Shown: positions 1 through 11,480, counted from the first letter of the stretch. The stretch is DNA of 64,000 bases from Charina bottae (GCA_023362775.1 JALMGJ010000008.1:34645001-34709000); one strand, 5' to 3'. Made by a program: numbers and translations. The notes: a model not told the origin generated them from the letters alone.

Positions 1-1475
1 CCCCAATGGGGAACTATATAGATGAAGAAGAAATGCACCAATCTAGGATTTCAGTCCCAGAAAAAATAGGGTTGGATACATACATCCTAAGAAGAGTTCA
101 AAGTGCTATAGATTACTGTTAAAGCCTTGACCAGTTTAAGATCTGGATCTAAAGAACTTCTCTTTCCCACCAAAACTTCTTTGAATCCTATGATTTTCAT
201 TGGAGGCTTTCTCCCAAATCCTTTTTCTCCCTGCATTTAGCTTGATGATGATTGAATAAGAAGTTTCATCACAACTAAGTTATGGAATCGTTTCATAAGG
301 AATTTACCTGGCTCCCTTATTTGATGTCTTTCTTCTGGCTGGCATTTATGTTTGCAGAGGACTACCAGTATGTCCTTGCATTTGCTCTTAATTAATTGAT
401 CTTTCTCAAAAAAATAGTTCTGCTACTGTATGCTTTGCTGCTTTCTATAATTTTAATATTATGTTAATATTATATTAATATCAAGTCTTATTGTATTGTT
501 TTTATTGTTGCTTCACCATTTGATTTGAGACATCATGGGAATGGTTTGGCTGTATGGCAAAGAAGTATTTTAAACAAGCATTCAAGTCTGGATCCATACC
601 TGGCAGAGGTGACTTTGCTGATAAACTAAATGAGCAACTGAGGCCTTTCTGTATAACAGGATTTATTAGTGGAGATTCCAGATGCACTCTACTCCCCCTT
701 CAGTGAACACATAAATTGCACATACTGAAGTTGCACCCATCACACTTTTCTTCTACTGCTGCACCCACTGGTTACATCTTTGTGTCTTTTCGTTTGCCTT
801 TTGTGAGAAGAGATGGTTGTGCGTATGCAGACGTAAATGCATAGGCTTCTTTTATGTGGCAAGAAACTCTGATTGGCCCTACTCACTTAGAGAATGCTTT
901 TGAACTAGAACTGATCAGAGTGCTGGACTGAAAGGACAACATGTGATTTGGAGCACATGTCTCAGCAACATCTTACAGCAGCTGCATCTTTTCCTGGGCT
1001 TGCATGGCATCTGTACTATCTCAGGAAAAAACAATAATGATGAACATAGATCCCTATTGCATTTCTGCATGACAAATGGCCACTAAGGGGTACGGCTAGT
1101 TGGTATAATTGTTTTTTTCAAGATGTATGCTAGCCTCTTTAAGTTGGGAGTGGGGCAGAGAGAATTTTTTTTGGATTTAGAAAAAAATATCAAATTAAAT
1201 ACTGCTTGTTTATTTTGGTGGACTATTTGTGATTTATTTTGTGAATTATTTTCTATGGATTAAGTCAATGAGAAGGATGAGATAAGACAAGGAAAACAGA
1301 TAATAGAAAGTGTGGGCAGAATGCTAGAAATTGAAAGTGAAAGAATAAAAGTACAAAAATAAAAATGAAAGCTGTGGTTGATGCCTACCTGCCTAGACCA
1401 TGGATGGTGGTCCTGGGTCCATCAGAAACTATTTGACAGTGGTACAGGTCAGGGAGACTTAGATCCAAGCTGGCA
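1..1475. other. No gene or clear repeat recognised
   Basis: AT-rich non-coding sequence. All reading frames are short and none has convincing splice sites. I recognise no repeat family here. Confidence 0.5.
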
Positions 1476-1490
1476 GTGAGGAGTTTATTA

Positions 1491-1819
1491 AAAAGGTAAA
1501 GGTTCCCCCCGCACATTTGTGCAGTCGTGTCTGACTCTAGGTGCCAGTGCTCATCTCCGTTTGTTAGCTGAAGAGCCAGCGTTGTCCGAAGACGCTTCCA
1601 CAGTCATGTGGCCGGCATGACGCAGAACGCTGTTACCTACCCACCAACGTGGTACCTATTCATCTACTTGCATTTGCATGCTTTCGAATTGCTAGGTTGG
1701 CAAGAGCTGGGACGAGTGCGGGAGCTCACTCCGTCACGCGGGGCTAGGGATTCGAACCTCCGAATTTGCAATCTTCCGATGACAAGCCTGGCGTCTTACC
1801 CGCTGAGCCACCACGCCCC
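1491..1819 (-). mobile_element. tRNA-derived SINE, GGTAAAGG-tail family
   Basis: A complete SINE read on the minus strand. Its head contains a tRNA-like pol III promoter with an A box (TGGCTCAGCGGG type) and a B box (GGTTCGAATCC). The body follows and the 3' end is GGTAAAGG-like. A 15-bp direct repeat, GTGAGGAGTTTATTA, flanks it at 1476-1490 and 1820-1834, which marks target-primed insertion. Other copies of the same family lie near 7.8, 19.4, 36.7 and 62.1 kb. It encodes no protein and would depend on a LINE reverse transcriptase. Confidence 0.93.
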
Positions 1820-1834
1820 GTGAGGAGTTTATTA

Positions 1835-2250
1835 CTGGGGCTCTATTCCTGAGCTTATATGAGGAGTATGTGGATTTCATCAACAGAAGACTTCAAGATT
1901 CCACCTAAGGCACCATTAAGAAGATTGTTTCATTGTCCTGGGAGAGACAAGGACCTGGAAGGCCAGCAGGAGGCGAGCTGAAGGTCAAGAGTCCAGCCAG
2001 GAATATCCTAGGACATTGGTTTTAATAAGCCCTGTCTGGAAGACTACCAGATGACCAGAATGGAACTCAGGGCTGGAGATTGTTGCTTGACTTTGACTGG
2101 AAATAGGATCTGTATAAAGTCTGCTGGAGCTGCTGGATGCCTGATAGAAAATTTGGATGAGTGCAGCTGGCATGGCTTCAGCCTTGGACAGTTGTTCTGG
2201 TCTCAGAAAAGAAACAGACTTTAAACATCACCCCCAGTGAGAAAAGAAGG
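1835..2250. other. Unassigned sequence, possibly LINE-derived
   Basis: No open frame of interest. It may be the decayed continuation of the minus-strand L2 piece to its right, but I cannot align it by eye. Confidence 0.3.
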
Positions 2251-2986
2251 TGATTGGAAAGGAACGCTGGAGAGCCCTCCCAAGGAAAAAAAGAGGCTTT
2301 TTCACTGACAGCCTGAGTGACCTCTTATTACTAGAGGGCAAGCAGAAATCAGCAGAATGAATGAGAAACTGACTGATCACTGGGAAATTCTCCAAGTACT
2401 CCCTGAAAATCTTTTTAATGCATCAGATGTTTGGAGCAGATCCTCCTAAAAGGTCCTGCTCTACGGAGTTCCTGGGTGGTGGTTAATCTTAAATAGACCA
2501 GGAAGTGATCTGAACATGGCAACTGGCTAGATATAAAACTCTCCATATTCAAATTACCAGACAACTGCTCTGAGGCAATCATAAGGTCTGATGTAGACTT
2601 GCCAACATGTATCAGGCCAAAGATTACTTGGGACAAGATCATGGTTGCCCTGGAGGCCATGAACTCCTTGGCTTTACCTGATCTGACTCACAAAGCATGA
2701 AGGTTGAAGTCACCCAATACTATATGGTGAGGCGACTCCAAAACCAACCCAAGGAGCTTAGAGAGGGATACAACTTGTCAGCATAGCAGCCAGGACACAA
2801 AAAGTATATCCCCACAGTCCAAACTAACATGTAGGCACTCATGCCCCACCACCTGAGGAACAGTGCCCTGGTCACAAACAAGGTGTTCTTTGTGCCATCC
2901 CCTCCCAGCTTTGAATTCACACTTTCTGCAAGACCCCAAATTGAGAAGAGGCAAAACTGTGAGTGCAATTTTGATACCATCAACCA
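2250..2986 (-). mobile_element. L2/CR1-type LINE fragment, endonuclease region
   Basis: Read on the minus strand, this segment holds the remains of an apurinic endonuclease domain. A GDFN-like motif lies near 2710. A stretch resembling the L2 'THV..-DL' region follows, and then a CSDHFLV block near 2510, the catalytic SDH motif of the family. Stops and frameshifts break the frame throughout. No reverse transcriptase part is attached. L2 is preferred to CR1 because other fragments in the window are clearly L2-like. Confidence 0.6.
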
Positions 2987-3015
2987 TGAGGAGGAAGGAG
3001 TATTAGGTTATATTT
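2987..3015 (+). repeat. 3' part of family-2 SINE, left of LTR
   Basis: The string GGAAGGAGTATTAGG...TTTGCC matches the 3' region of the SINE at 55106-55490 (read on its minus strand) and the fragment at 55590-55660. The rest of the same tail resumes at 3882 on the other side of the LTR, so this SINE copy was split by the LTR insertion. Confidence 0.8.
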
Positions 3016-3020
3016 GCCAC

Positions 3021-3881
3021 TGAAGGGATATGGGGAAACCCGGCTCACAAACCTTGGCCTGGAAAACACCATGCTGTAACACTTCCCCATGATGCAACAT
3101 TACTGAACCAAAGATTGTGCCTGAACCAAATAATTGTTACCCAAGGATGACCCTTGAGATGGGCCTCAGCAAGCCCCAAGGAATACTGCATAAGAAATGT
3201 TAAGTGTAAAAGCTCTGAAACCAATTCTACCTCTCTCAGGAATGCATAACAGTCTGGGAACATCTATATGGTCAGCATCTTCTTCCTGAGACAAGCTAAC
3301 ATGTTTACCTAACCTTCTTGTAATAAATGCTTTGCTTCCCCTCTCCTGAGATGTAAATATGTTAATCTGTGATTTTATGGTTCTGACCCTTTGTGATTCA
3401 GCCTGCTTGTATAACCCAATGTCTCTGTAAGTATTACTATTGTCTCTGCAAGATGCAAGTATTTCTTTGGTGTGAATGTTCCAACAATTGGTGTAAATGT
3501 TCCCAATTCTATCCCTTGAAACTATGTTGATGACCCACGTCACCCCTTGACCTGGTGAATCCCAGAATCCTTCAGCTCTGGGAGGGACCCTGACCCCAAG
3601 AACTAGCCAATCCCAGGGAATGGTCATCAGACACCTCACCCACATATGGGCATACCCTCCTCATCCTCACTTCCTGCTTGTATTCCCTGTATAAAAGTTT
3701 GTGCACCCTTATGCTCAGGGTGGTGGTTTCATTCAGAGGTCACTTGCACGTGACAGCTGTCTGGCTGCCACCCGGCAACCTTTGCTTGGCCAAATAAATC
3801 TTGCTGCTGTTCCTTTTTACAAAGTCTCCTTCGTGTATTTGGCTTTCTCTAAAGGCGCGTGGTAAGTTTTGGTGCCTTACA
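3021..3881 (+). mobile_element. Solo LTR of an endogenous retrovirus-like element
   Basis: An 861-bp sequence begins TGAAGG and ends CCTTACA, so its ends are TG...CA with imperfect inverted termini. A TATA box (TATAAAA) lies at 3690-3696 and a polyadenylation signal (AATAAA) at 3793-3798, in the order expected for U3-R-U5 on the plus strand. The flanking bases GCCAC (3016-3020) and GCCGC (3882-3886) fit a 5-bp target duplication with one change. The insertion splits a SINE tail whose unbroken form is present near 55.2 kb. No gag, pol or env lies beside it, so it is most likely a solo LTR left by recombination. The promoter and poly(A) signals may still work on neighbouring DNA. Confidence 0.8.
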
Positions 3882-3957
3882 GCCGCCTTGAGTTATTTAT
3901 AAAAATAATAAAGGAGGGATAAAAATTAAATAAATAAAATAAAAATAAAATTTCCTT
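3882..3957 (+). repeat. 3' tail of family-2 SINE, right of LTR
   Basis: GCCGCCTTGAGTTATTTATA followed by an AAATA-rich tail continues the SINE that is broken at 3015. The same tail is seen uninterrupted at 55106-55210 on the minus strand. Confidence 0.8.
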
Positions 3958-4135
3958 CTGGCCCTGTGGGGGTTGGGAGCATTATGTTGCAGTGGTACCT
4001 TTCCTATCTTGGTGGGTAGTTCCAGTCAGTATTAGTGGGGGAGTAGAGGTTGGCTCAAAGGCTATTCCCTTTTAAGTCAGTCCTCTCCCTACTTGCTGTT
4101 TAGTATCTATATCAAGCTACTAGGAGAGTTATCCA

Positions 4136-4341
4136 GGGATCACAGTGTAATACCATCAATATACTAATGATACTTTGCTCTGTATTGTCACTCCAGGTTT
4201 GGCTGGAGATGCCATTAAAGTCTTGTTCCAGTGTCTGGAAGCTGTTAAAGTGTGGATGGGATTAAACAGGCTAAAGTTGAACCAACCAAGATAAACCTAA
4301 TGTTTGTTAATTGTGGTTCTCTGTCAGCTCCATTGTTGTCT
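4136..4341 (+). mobile_element. L2 LINE fragment, left part
   Basis: The sequence resembles the L2 reverse transcriptase region just after the catalytic core: GGAAGCTGTTAAAGTGTGGA, then a block near 4270 coding for remnants of NRLKLN..K. It contains stops. The 803-bp hAT element to its right interrupts it, and related sequence resumes near 5161. Confidence 0.6.
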
Positions 4342-4349
4342 CTCTAAGG

Positions 4350-5152
4350 CATGGCTTTCCAAACTTTTGCCATTGGTGACACACCAATGGCCAGTGCACA
4401 AAAACCCGGAAGTGCTGCCGCCGCTGCCGCACGCAAAAACCCGGAAGCGCTGGCAGTGGTGCTTCTGGGTTGCCTCCATGGCAGCAGTGGTGTCCTGGAA
4501 CCCAGAAGCACTGATGGCCCACCACTGCTGCTGCCACTGCCCCTTCAAAAGGGCAGGCTCCGGGAACCCCAAAAATGCCCTCGGTTCCAGCAGGGAGGCG
4601 AAAATCGCGCGCGCAAGCTGCCCGGCCGCTTCCCTGCTGCACAGCTGATCTGCACGGGGGGGGGGGCGGGGTGGAAATTTTCCACGCCGATCAGCTGTGC
4701 AGCAGGGAAGCGGCCCGGCAACGTGCGCACATGATTTTCACCTCCCTGCCAGAACCAATGGCATTTTCGGGGTCCCTAGAACCTGAAAACCCTAGAAGAG
4801 AACCCTAGAAGTGCTGATGGCCCACCACTGCCGCTGCCCCTTCAAAAGGGCAGGCTCCGAGGACCCCGAAAATGCCCTTGGTTCCGGCAGACAGGTGAAA
4901 AGCCTCGCTGCACACGCATGCTGCTGGCCTGCTTCCCACCGCACAGCTGATCGGCGTGGAGAATTTCCACCACAGTCCCCTACGCCGATCAGCTGTGCAT
5001 CAGGGAAGCGGCCGGAAATCTTGCGCATGCGATTTTCGCCTCCCTGCCGGAACTGAGGGCATTTTCATCAGTGCTTCCAGGTTGTCACACGACACACTTG
5101 GGGCCCCAGGCAACACAGTATTGTGTCCCGACACACAGTTTGGAAAGCCCTG
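4350..5152. mobile_element. Non-autonomous hAT element with perfect 8-bp target duplication
   Basis: Terminal inverted repeats begin CATGGCTTTCCAAAC on the left and end GTTTGGAAAGCCCTG on the right. An exact 8-bp duplication, CTCTAAGG, flanks the element at 4342-4349 and 5153-5160, which is diagnostic of hAT transposition. The 803-bp interior is GC-rich and has no transposase frame. It consists of two diverged repeats of about 400 bp; each contains CCTTCAAAAGGGCAGGCTCC and a long palindrome around CGATCAGCTGTGC. Short frames across it are by-products of the GC content. Confidence 0.93.
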
Positions 5153-5160
5153 CTCTAAGG

Positions 5161-5235
5161 AGTGGAACTCGTTTGAAGGTCCTCCTTGATTCACAATAAT
5201 GCAGGTGGCACCTTTTTCCAGGAAATTTAATTTTA
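5161..5235 (+). mobile_element. L2 LINE fragment, right part
   Basis: This continues the L2-like sequence left of the hAT element (GTCCTCCTTGATTCACAATA, near 5178). It is short and decayed. Confidence 0.45.
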
Positions 5236-6070
5236 TTCAAATATGTTTGAGATTGAACTCCCAAGATTTTCTGAGCAAAGACAATAAATCCCCCAAAGTA
5301 ATCCTCCGTGTGAACAATAGACTCTTCCGTTCTGTTGTGAAGGTTTAGTAAATAAAAGGAAAAACCATAGATTTTAAAATCTTATTCAGAATATTATCTA
5401 AATAAATAAAAGAACATATAAACAGGGCATATTAAATGAATCACACAAACATTAAAACTAACAAAAAGCATGCATTACAAAAGTCTAAACATTATTTCTT
5501 CTTTATCTTAAGTGGGATGAGAGAGCTAATTTATCTTTGTACAGTTAAACAGAATTTCTTATCAGCCTACGTATCTGCACTTAGTCACTGTTAAGTCAAA
5601 AGGTTGTCAGCTCAACAAAGTTTCTATTCCTCAAACAAAGGAAAATTATAACAACAATGACCTTTATTCCCATTCTCTCCATTGTTTTAGAGTCACAAAA
5701 GAATATGCTCTTCACTTTTAGAAATATTTCTCCATGGCTTTCTGTCTCTTGACTCAAAGATCAAGCTATTTTTGCTTCTGTAACCTTAAGTATTTAAAAC
5801 TGCAAAATACGTATCTGGTTGTATTGTTCTCATCACACCAAGTTAGAGACTGATGGCCCAAAAATATTCCCGAAATTGGGGGTCTTGGAGGATGGGAATG
5901 TCTTGCTTCTCCCTCATTTCCAGTCACCACAACTACAACTGGATGGGCAGGTGGAGATTGTAGCCTAGAGGGCCATTTTCCAGCTTTAGCTGGTCACCAC
6001 TTGTGGCTTTTCCTGGAGCAGGAAATTCTGTCTACAATTGATTCATGCAGATAATATTTAGCTATAAGAC
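5236..6070. other. AT-rich DNA with nothing recognised
   Basis: No open frames of note, no terminal repeats and no tRNA-like boxes. Confidence 0.5.
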
Positions 6071-6440
6071 CGCCTTTTAAAACCATTCAGAAATTGTCCA
6101 AAATGCAGCAAGCTACTTGTTGACTGATGCTCCTCTCTATGATCATAATACCACCAATCTTGTGGGCCCTGCATTGATTACCAGTAGGTTTCCAGGTCCA
6201 ATTCAAGGCTAGGGTTGCTCAATAATGCCCTAGTTTGGCACCTAGATACCTGCTGGATCACATATTCCAACCAGATATTTGAGGAGGACCTTCCAGGAGA
6301 AGCAATTCTGATGCTCCAACTTTACGAGGTGCAGGGGACTGAGACCAGGAAGTGCTGCTTTCTATCATTGTGTCAATGTTCTGTTACATACTCTCCACTG
6401 AGGCTAGATTGGCCCACTCAATAGCAGCCTTCTAGAAGTT
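6071..6440 (+). mobile_element. L2 LINE fragment, C-terminal coding region
   Basis: The segment resembles the region after the L2 reverse transcriptase: GTCCAAAATGCAGCAAGC (LVQNAA block), then GGTCCAATTCAAGGCT, then a block near 6251 that decayed from GYL.DRI. The frame is broken, so it is a fossil. Confidence 0.75.
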
Positions 6441-6444
6441 TAAA

Positions 6445-6650
6445 CAGTTTGGTGCAGTGGTTAAGGCATCAGGCTAGAAACCAGGAGACCCTGAGTTCTA
6501 GTCCTGCCTCAGGCACAAAGCCAGCTGGATGACCTTGGGCTATTCACTCTCAGCCTAAGAAGGAGGCAATGGCAAACCATTTCTGATATCTTGCCAAGAA
6601 AACTACAGGGACTTGTCAAAAACTGACTCGAAGGCACACACACATACACC
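6445..6650 (+). mobile_element. Sauria-type SINE
   Basis: The head GGTGCAGTGGTTAAGGCATC carries a tRNA-like A box, and GAGTTCTAGTCC is a B-box relative. The body contains GGCAATGGCAAACCATTTCT and CTTGCCAAGAAAACTACAGG. The end, AACTGACTCGAAGGCACACA, resembles BovB-mobilised SINE tails. A minus-strand partner lies at 57420-57600. The head matches the SINE at 55.1-55.5 kb but the tail does not. Confidence 0.7.
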
Positions 6651-6664
6651 AAAAAAAGGCTAGA

Positions 6665-7700
6665 TAAACCGAACTTTTTATAAGGCCTTTGGGAAATGAT
6701 AGTTTGCTATCAATAATTTTGTTTTTATTTCCTGAGCACTGCAATTGATTTTTTTTTCTTTTGTTTTACTGTTATATTTTGTATAAATATAAATTTGTAT
6801 AAATATTGTGTATTTTAAGTTTGGGGCTATTGTTTACCATAAAGGTAAAACTGAAAGATATAATGACATACATATGTAATTAATCACCATCTTTGTACCC
6901 CCTCACATGTTTACTGAGGGTATGAGAAATGTCTTGAAGAAGGCTCTCTTTAGGTAAGCCTTCATACTTTTTAATGGGTAGTTACATCTTAGTTTAAGAA
7001 TCACTTCTCAAAAGCTTAGCAGGCAATTAGGCTATGCAAATGTTTTCTCCTGAGTTCAGTTCACTGGAGGAGCTCAGTGCATTGCTGATCTATGGATTAA
7101 TCTACAAAAAGAGAAGCACCTCGGATTCTCCAGGCCCTTACTATGGCTAAAAGACTGATATTGCAGCATTAGAAAGATAACATGTATGTCCCCATTTACT
7201 CAATGGATTGAAGACCTGGTTACACTTGCCACCTATGAGAGGATTGCCTATAGATATAGACTTTGTATGGATAAGTACAATGAGATATGGGACTCATTTA
7301 TACAAATGAGGGAAGTAGTTTAGGGAAAACATGACGGTTATTTAATTGTATTAGAAATAAATATAGATACATATTTGTATCATATTTGCATTAGATAAAT
7401 ATATATAGAATTGTAACTGTTTATTGTTGTAATGATATATTATATTTCATATTTTACTTTACTTTTTTTGTTATACTTTTCTCACTTTTTAAGCACCTGT
7501 TATGTTTTTTATAATGTATGTATCTTTGTGGGTTTTTTCTTTTTTTTTCTTTTCCTGTTATTATCTAAAAAAGCAATAAAAATATTTTTTAAAAGGGAAG
7601 TCTCTCCCCCTTTTTCTGTAATATGAAGAAAGTAATGTGTCACATGATGTCTCCACTCTTATTCCAACCAAGTTTTCTCCATTGTTTTTTACATATTAAA
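6665..7700. other. AT-rich DNA, no gene
   Basis: Long T and A runs. No repeat family or coding block is recognised. Confidence 0.5.
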
Positions 7701-7703
7701 AAA

Positions 7704-7704
<1 letters not shown>

Positions 7705-7757
<53 letters not shown>
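7705..7757. repeat. (TCTA)n microsatellite
   Basis: Thirteen uninterrupted TCTA units, a GATA-type array. Confidence 0.97.
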
Positions 7758-7784
7758 TTTACACTGAACATTTATCTTGTAAAA

Positions 7785-8254
7785 AAAGGTAAAGGTAAAG
7801 GTTTTCCCCTGCACAGTCGTGTCTGACTCTAGGGGCCAGTGCTCATCTCCGTTTCTTAGCCGAAGAGCCAGTGCTGTCCAAAGACGCTTCCGTGGTCATG
7901 TGGCTGGCATGACATGCGCGGAACACTGTTACCATCCCACCGAAGTGGTAACTATTTACCTACTTGCATTTGCATGCTTTCGAATTGCTAGGTTGGCAAG
8001 AGCTGAGGCGAGTGCGGGAGCTCACTCCATCACACGGGGCTAGGGATTCGAATCTCCGAACTTGCAATCTTCTGATCGACAAGCCTGGCATCTTACCCGC
8101 TGAGCCACCACAAAACTTTGACACCTTTTCAAAATGAGTTTGAAAAGAAATGAATGACCAGGCATTCACTCTGTCACGCGGCACTCGGGTCTTGAACCGC
8201 CGACCTTCCGATCGACAAGCCTGGCATCTTAACCACTGAGCCATCACGCCCCTA
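7785..8254 (-). mobile_element. Two-headed tRNA-derived SINE (composite)
   Basis: On the minus strand a tRNA-like head (8113-8252, with A and B boxes) is followed by a second complete SINE (7785-8112) of the GGTAAAGG-tail family. One 12-bp duplication, TATCTTGTAAAA, flanks the whole composite (7773-7784 and 8255-8266). No duplication separates the two units. The pair therefore seems to have inserted as one transcript. The alternative is one SINE inserted into another with its own duplication lost. Confidence 0.85.
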
Positions 8255-8266
8255 TATCTTGTAAAA

Positions 8267-9440
8267 CATGAGGGGAAATATTTGACAATTATCTCACGAT
8301 CAACATTCCACATAAATATGGGCAAATATGTTAATTTCATTTTCTCCCAGCTTCATTTAAAAGGAAAAGTTCTTCCCATCTCACTAATGAAGAAATGTGT
8401 GGGTATAGATACGTGTTGATCAAAAGAAAGCAAAACAAAATTCTCACCAATCTACACTAGCCATTAGAAATACTTATTCTAGCACAGGGAAGCCTTATAT
8501 TACCTGACATGTAGCTGTTTAACATGAGGAGCCTATCAATAAAGAAGAAAGGTGTCATCAAATATACTGCCCAGATTCCCAAGATTCAAAACCAGATTTT
8601 TAAGAGTTCATTTTTAATCTTACAATTTCAGATTATTTCAAGTTTATTTATGACTTTTGCTGAGTATTTTTGAAATGTAAAAGTAAATTCTCACAACTCA
8701 CTAATAATACATGGATCTCTTCACAGTTTGAGTAATGCTGAAGATAACATTTACCTCTCAAGCTAGAGTACTGGGAAAGGATGTTGATTTCCATTCCCTG
8801 GGAATTACAAGGGATGTGGTTTCATTGGCCTAATGTATTAAGCACAAGATATTGAAGAAGTTGTGAAATGTAGATCAAACCTCAGAATGAAGCCTGATTT
8901 TATTTCAGCTGTAACAATGTTCATGTCCTGAACTGTAACTAAAAAGTCATTATCTGATCCTCATCTTAATTCTCAAGGTTCTAAAAATGAGAAGTTCCTT
9001 TCTACAAGGCCAGCCTTTAGCTCTGAAGTTCCTCCATGTGAAACTGAGACATTTCTGGGATCCCATCAGAAGTCACTAAGAGTCACCACATAGGCTCAAT
9101 ATTCTGTCTGAAGGCAGAAGAGTTTGAGGTTTTGTGTGGTGCAATGTTTGCTTTAGTGTGAGCAACTTTGCTTTCTGTAGTTACAGAGAAAATATAGCAG
9201 TAAAAGACTCATTTATAACCTTCTGTCAGCTCTTATGTTAGGAGGTACAGTAATTAGCACACTGGAACATTACTGTGTAACTCAGAACTTTTAGTGTAAA
9301 CATTAACATTTCCATAATTGAGGGTTAATTTAAACATATGTTATTGTTCCAGTAGGATAAGGAATTTTATACTGTGGAAGTGCTTATCTCTAAAGTACAA
9401 CTGTACAGAGAATATAGTACAAAAACACAGCCTGCCTCTG
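8267..9440. other. No gene or repeat recognised
   Basis: AT-rich single-copy-looking sequence with short closed frames only. Confidence 0.45.
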
Positions 9441-9448
9441 ATTCTCAG

Positions 9449-9562
9449 AGCTGAAGGTGAACAAGTGGGGGAAACTGTCTTTGTGGTACCATTTTTGCTG
9501 ACAGCCCCACAAGGGTGGCCTACCCATAGACAATATAAGCCTGTCTCCTCAGATGAAATACG
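9449..9562 (+). CDS. Candidate internal exon, product unknown
   Basis: The acceptor context CCTGCCTCTGATTCTCAG is pyrimidine-rich, and the downstream edge is followed by GTGAGC, a strong donor. The 114-bp block is open in one frame, contains GETVFVVPFLLTAPQGWP, and is in phase 2 at both ends, so skipping it would keep a reading frame. I recognise no family. No partner exon was found nearby on this strand. A chance open frame or an unrecognised repeat remains quite possible. Confidence 0.25.
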
Positions 9563-9954
9563 GTGAGCTTGGCAGCAAGATGTTGGTTGGAAGAACTGTG
9601 TGGCAAGTGACCTATCCTGTGCCCCCAAGCTAGCCTTTGTAAGTCCCATAAGCTGCTTGGTTTAGCCCTCTAATGGTGGAATCATTATTCAAAAAAGCTT
9701 AGAGTGAAAATATTGATGCATTGCATAATAATTATGGGTTTTTATCAACTCAAGTAAGGCTTCTGGCTTCCAGCTGCAAATCCTCTCTTATCAGTTACTT
9801 AAAGCAATAGACAAGGAAGGACTTTTTGTTTGAATGATTGGCTTAATTTAGATCATGCATGTTAAATTTTATATTTTAGAAGCACTGGTGACTGTAGCTG
9901 TGAAATAAAGAGACATCTTTAGGAGAAAGACGATGACAACTCTAGATGAATTTT

Positions 9955-10250
9955 AAGTACAGTTACATCACACTGACAACAAACCTATGGGTGTGAAATT
10001 TGGAGCCTCAGAAAGGCTGAATGAAGAAAAATGATGCCTTTGTATTGTGATGGGATAATATTGTTGAGAATATTTTGGACCAGTAAGAAGAACAAATCAT
10101 TCAGTGCTAGATGAAGGAAAACCAGTCTGTTCAATAAACCCAAAGTTGGACAAAGATTGCAGTTTCAGATACAAAAGGGGATCTTCTTTATAACCAATGC
10201 TGAAAAAAGAATTCAGTGACCAGTCCAGATATCATCTTATGCTTTACCTT
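9955..10250 (+). mobile_element. Decayed RTE/BovB fragment
   Basis: The blocks ACATCACACTGACAACAAAC, then GGAGCCTCAGAAAGGCTGAA, then AATATTTTGGACCAGTAAGA align in order with the intact BovB at 42.9-43.1 kb. Many indels and stops make this an old copy. Confidence 0.65.
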
Positions 10251-11470
10251 AAGCATCATAATATAGTGAACCAGAGTTGCTCAAGTTTAAGCCTTGTCAG
10301 GTATGTAGAACAATAAGTCGGTTTTTCTGAGCTATGGATGGGTTTCCTTCATCAATAGCTTCTAATAGAGGTGGCTGATTTTTTAAAAAATGATGTTCCA
10401 AAATTTTGAAGTTACTTCATCAACAGGGCAGAAGATTCAAAGGTCCAATTATGGGAGAAGCCAAATTGGTGGATAATCCTTCCAGACAGAGGTTTTTGCA
10501 TGCATATCTTCTGAAAGTCTGGATTTGAACATGTGCTGTATGTGTATAGCTAAGGTTGGGATGCTGAATTAGGGTTGACCGTTTTTTCTTTCTTTCCCTG
10601 GTTCCTCATTTTTAATTGCTGTAGGCAAATACAAGATGATTCCCTATATGCTGGGACTAGATGTAACTACTGAATTTAATTGCTAGAGATGAGCATTTAA
10701 AAAAAAAATTGGCTCATTTTTATAAGAATTTGCAAGCTGAAGTTTCCAATTTCTTCATAAGCTGGAAAAACATCAATATTTTTTAAAAAAATGAAGGTGG
10801 GAGAAAATGAAACTAATCCAACTTCTTTCAACCTCACTTTGTATTGGAGTTAATGAAGCAGCTGCATGGGATTAGCTCTTATAAAATGAAGGCAAGCATA
10901 ACATTGTAGTAGGAAATGTTTTCTCTCAAAGGGGTTCATTTGAATCAGAGACTGAAACACATGCTGAAGCATGCACTGATTTATTGACAATTATGGATAA
11001 CTGGAGGCAGCAATCACATAAAAGAGGGGTGGGATTGTAAGCCCTCTTTATAGACATATGCAGATCAAGCATCTCATTTGATTGGGTACATTATAAGTAC
11101 ACTGAATCAGCAGAAATGTATTGGTCAATTCCCTTTAGCAACTTGCATACCATTATTTTTGATTGGATTTGATGAGTGGCCTATAGAATATGGATTAAAT
11201 GAAGTCAGTTCCTCTTAAACAATAGGACTTTGCTTAAAACAAAGGTCTTTCAAACCTGTCTCCAACTTAATATTTTCTTCTTCCCTCATCTAAAAGACCT
11301 TGGTTCCCAGTGCTAGCCAGTAATAAACTCCCTGCAATCAGTTTATGTTCTTGTGGTTCACATTTTTACACTTGTTAGCACCTTGTTACTTAAGCAAGGC
11401 TACAGAATTTGGGTGCCTGCAGGCTTTGCTGACTGCACAATAAAGCCTTCTAAAAATATTTCTAATCCTG
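10251..11470. other. No gene recognised
   Basis: AT-rich non-coding DNA. The first 250 bases could extend the RTE fossil but cannot be aligned by eye. Confidence 0.4.
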
Positions 11471-11480
11471 GCTCAGCAAT

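Noticed and set aside
1608..1823. Frames containing TYPPTWYLFIYLHLHAFELL and its complement SCQPSNSKACKCK at several sites
   Set aside because: They recur in every SINE copy; they are translations of the SINE body, not genes.
4304..5194. Many overlapping open frames on both strands at 4.3-5.2 kb
   Set aside because: They lie in the GC-rich hAT element, and overlap in all frames is expected from base composition.
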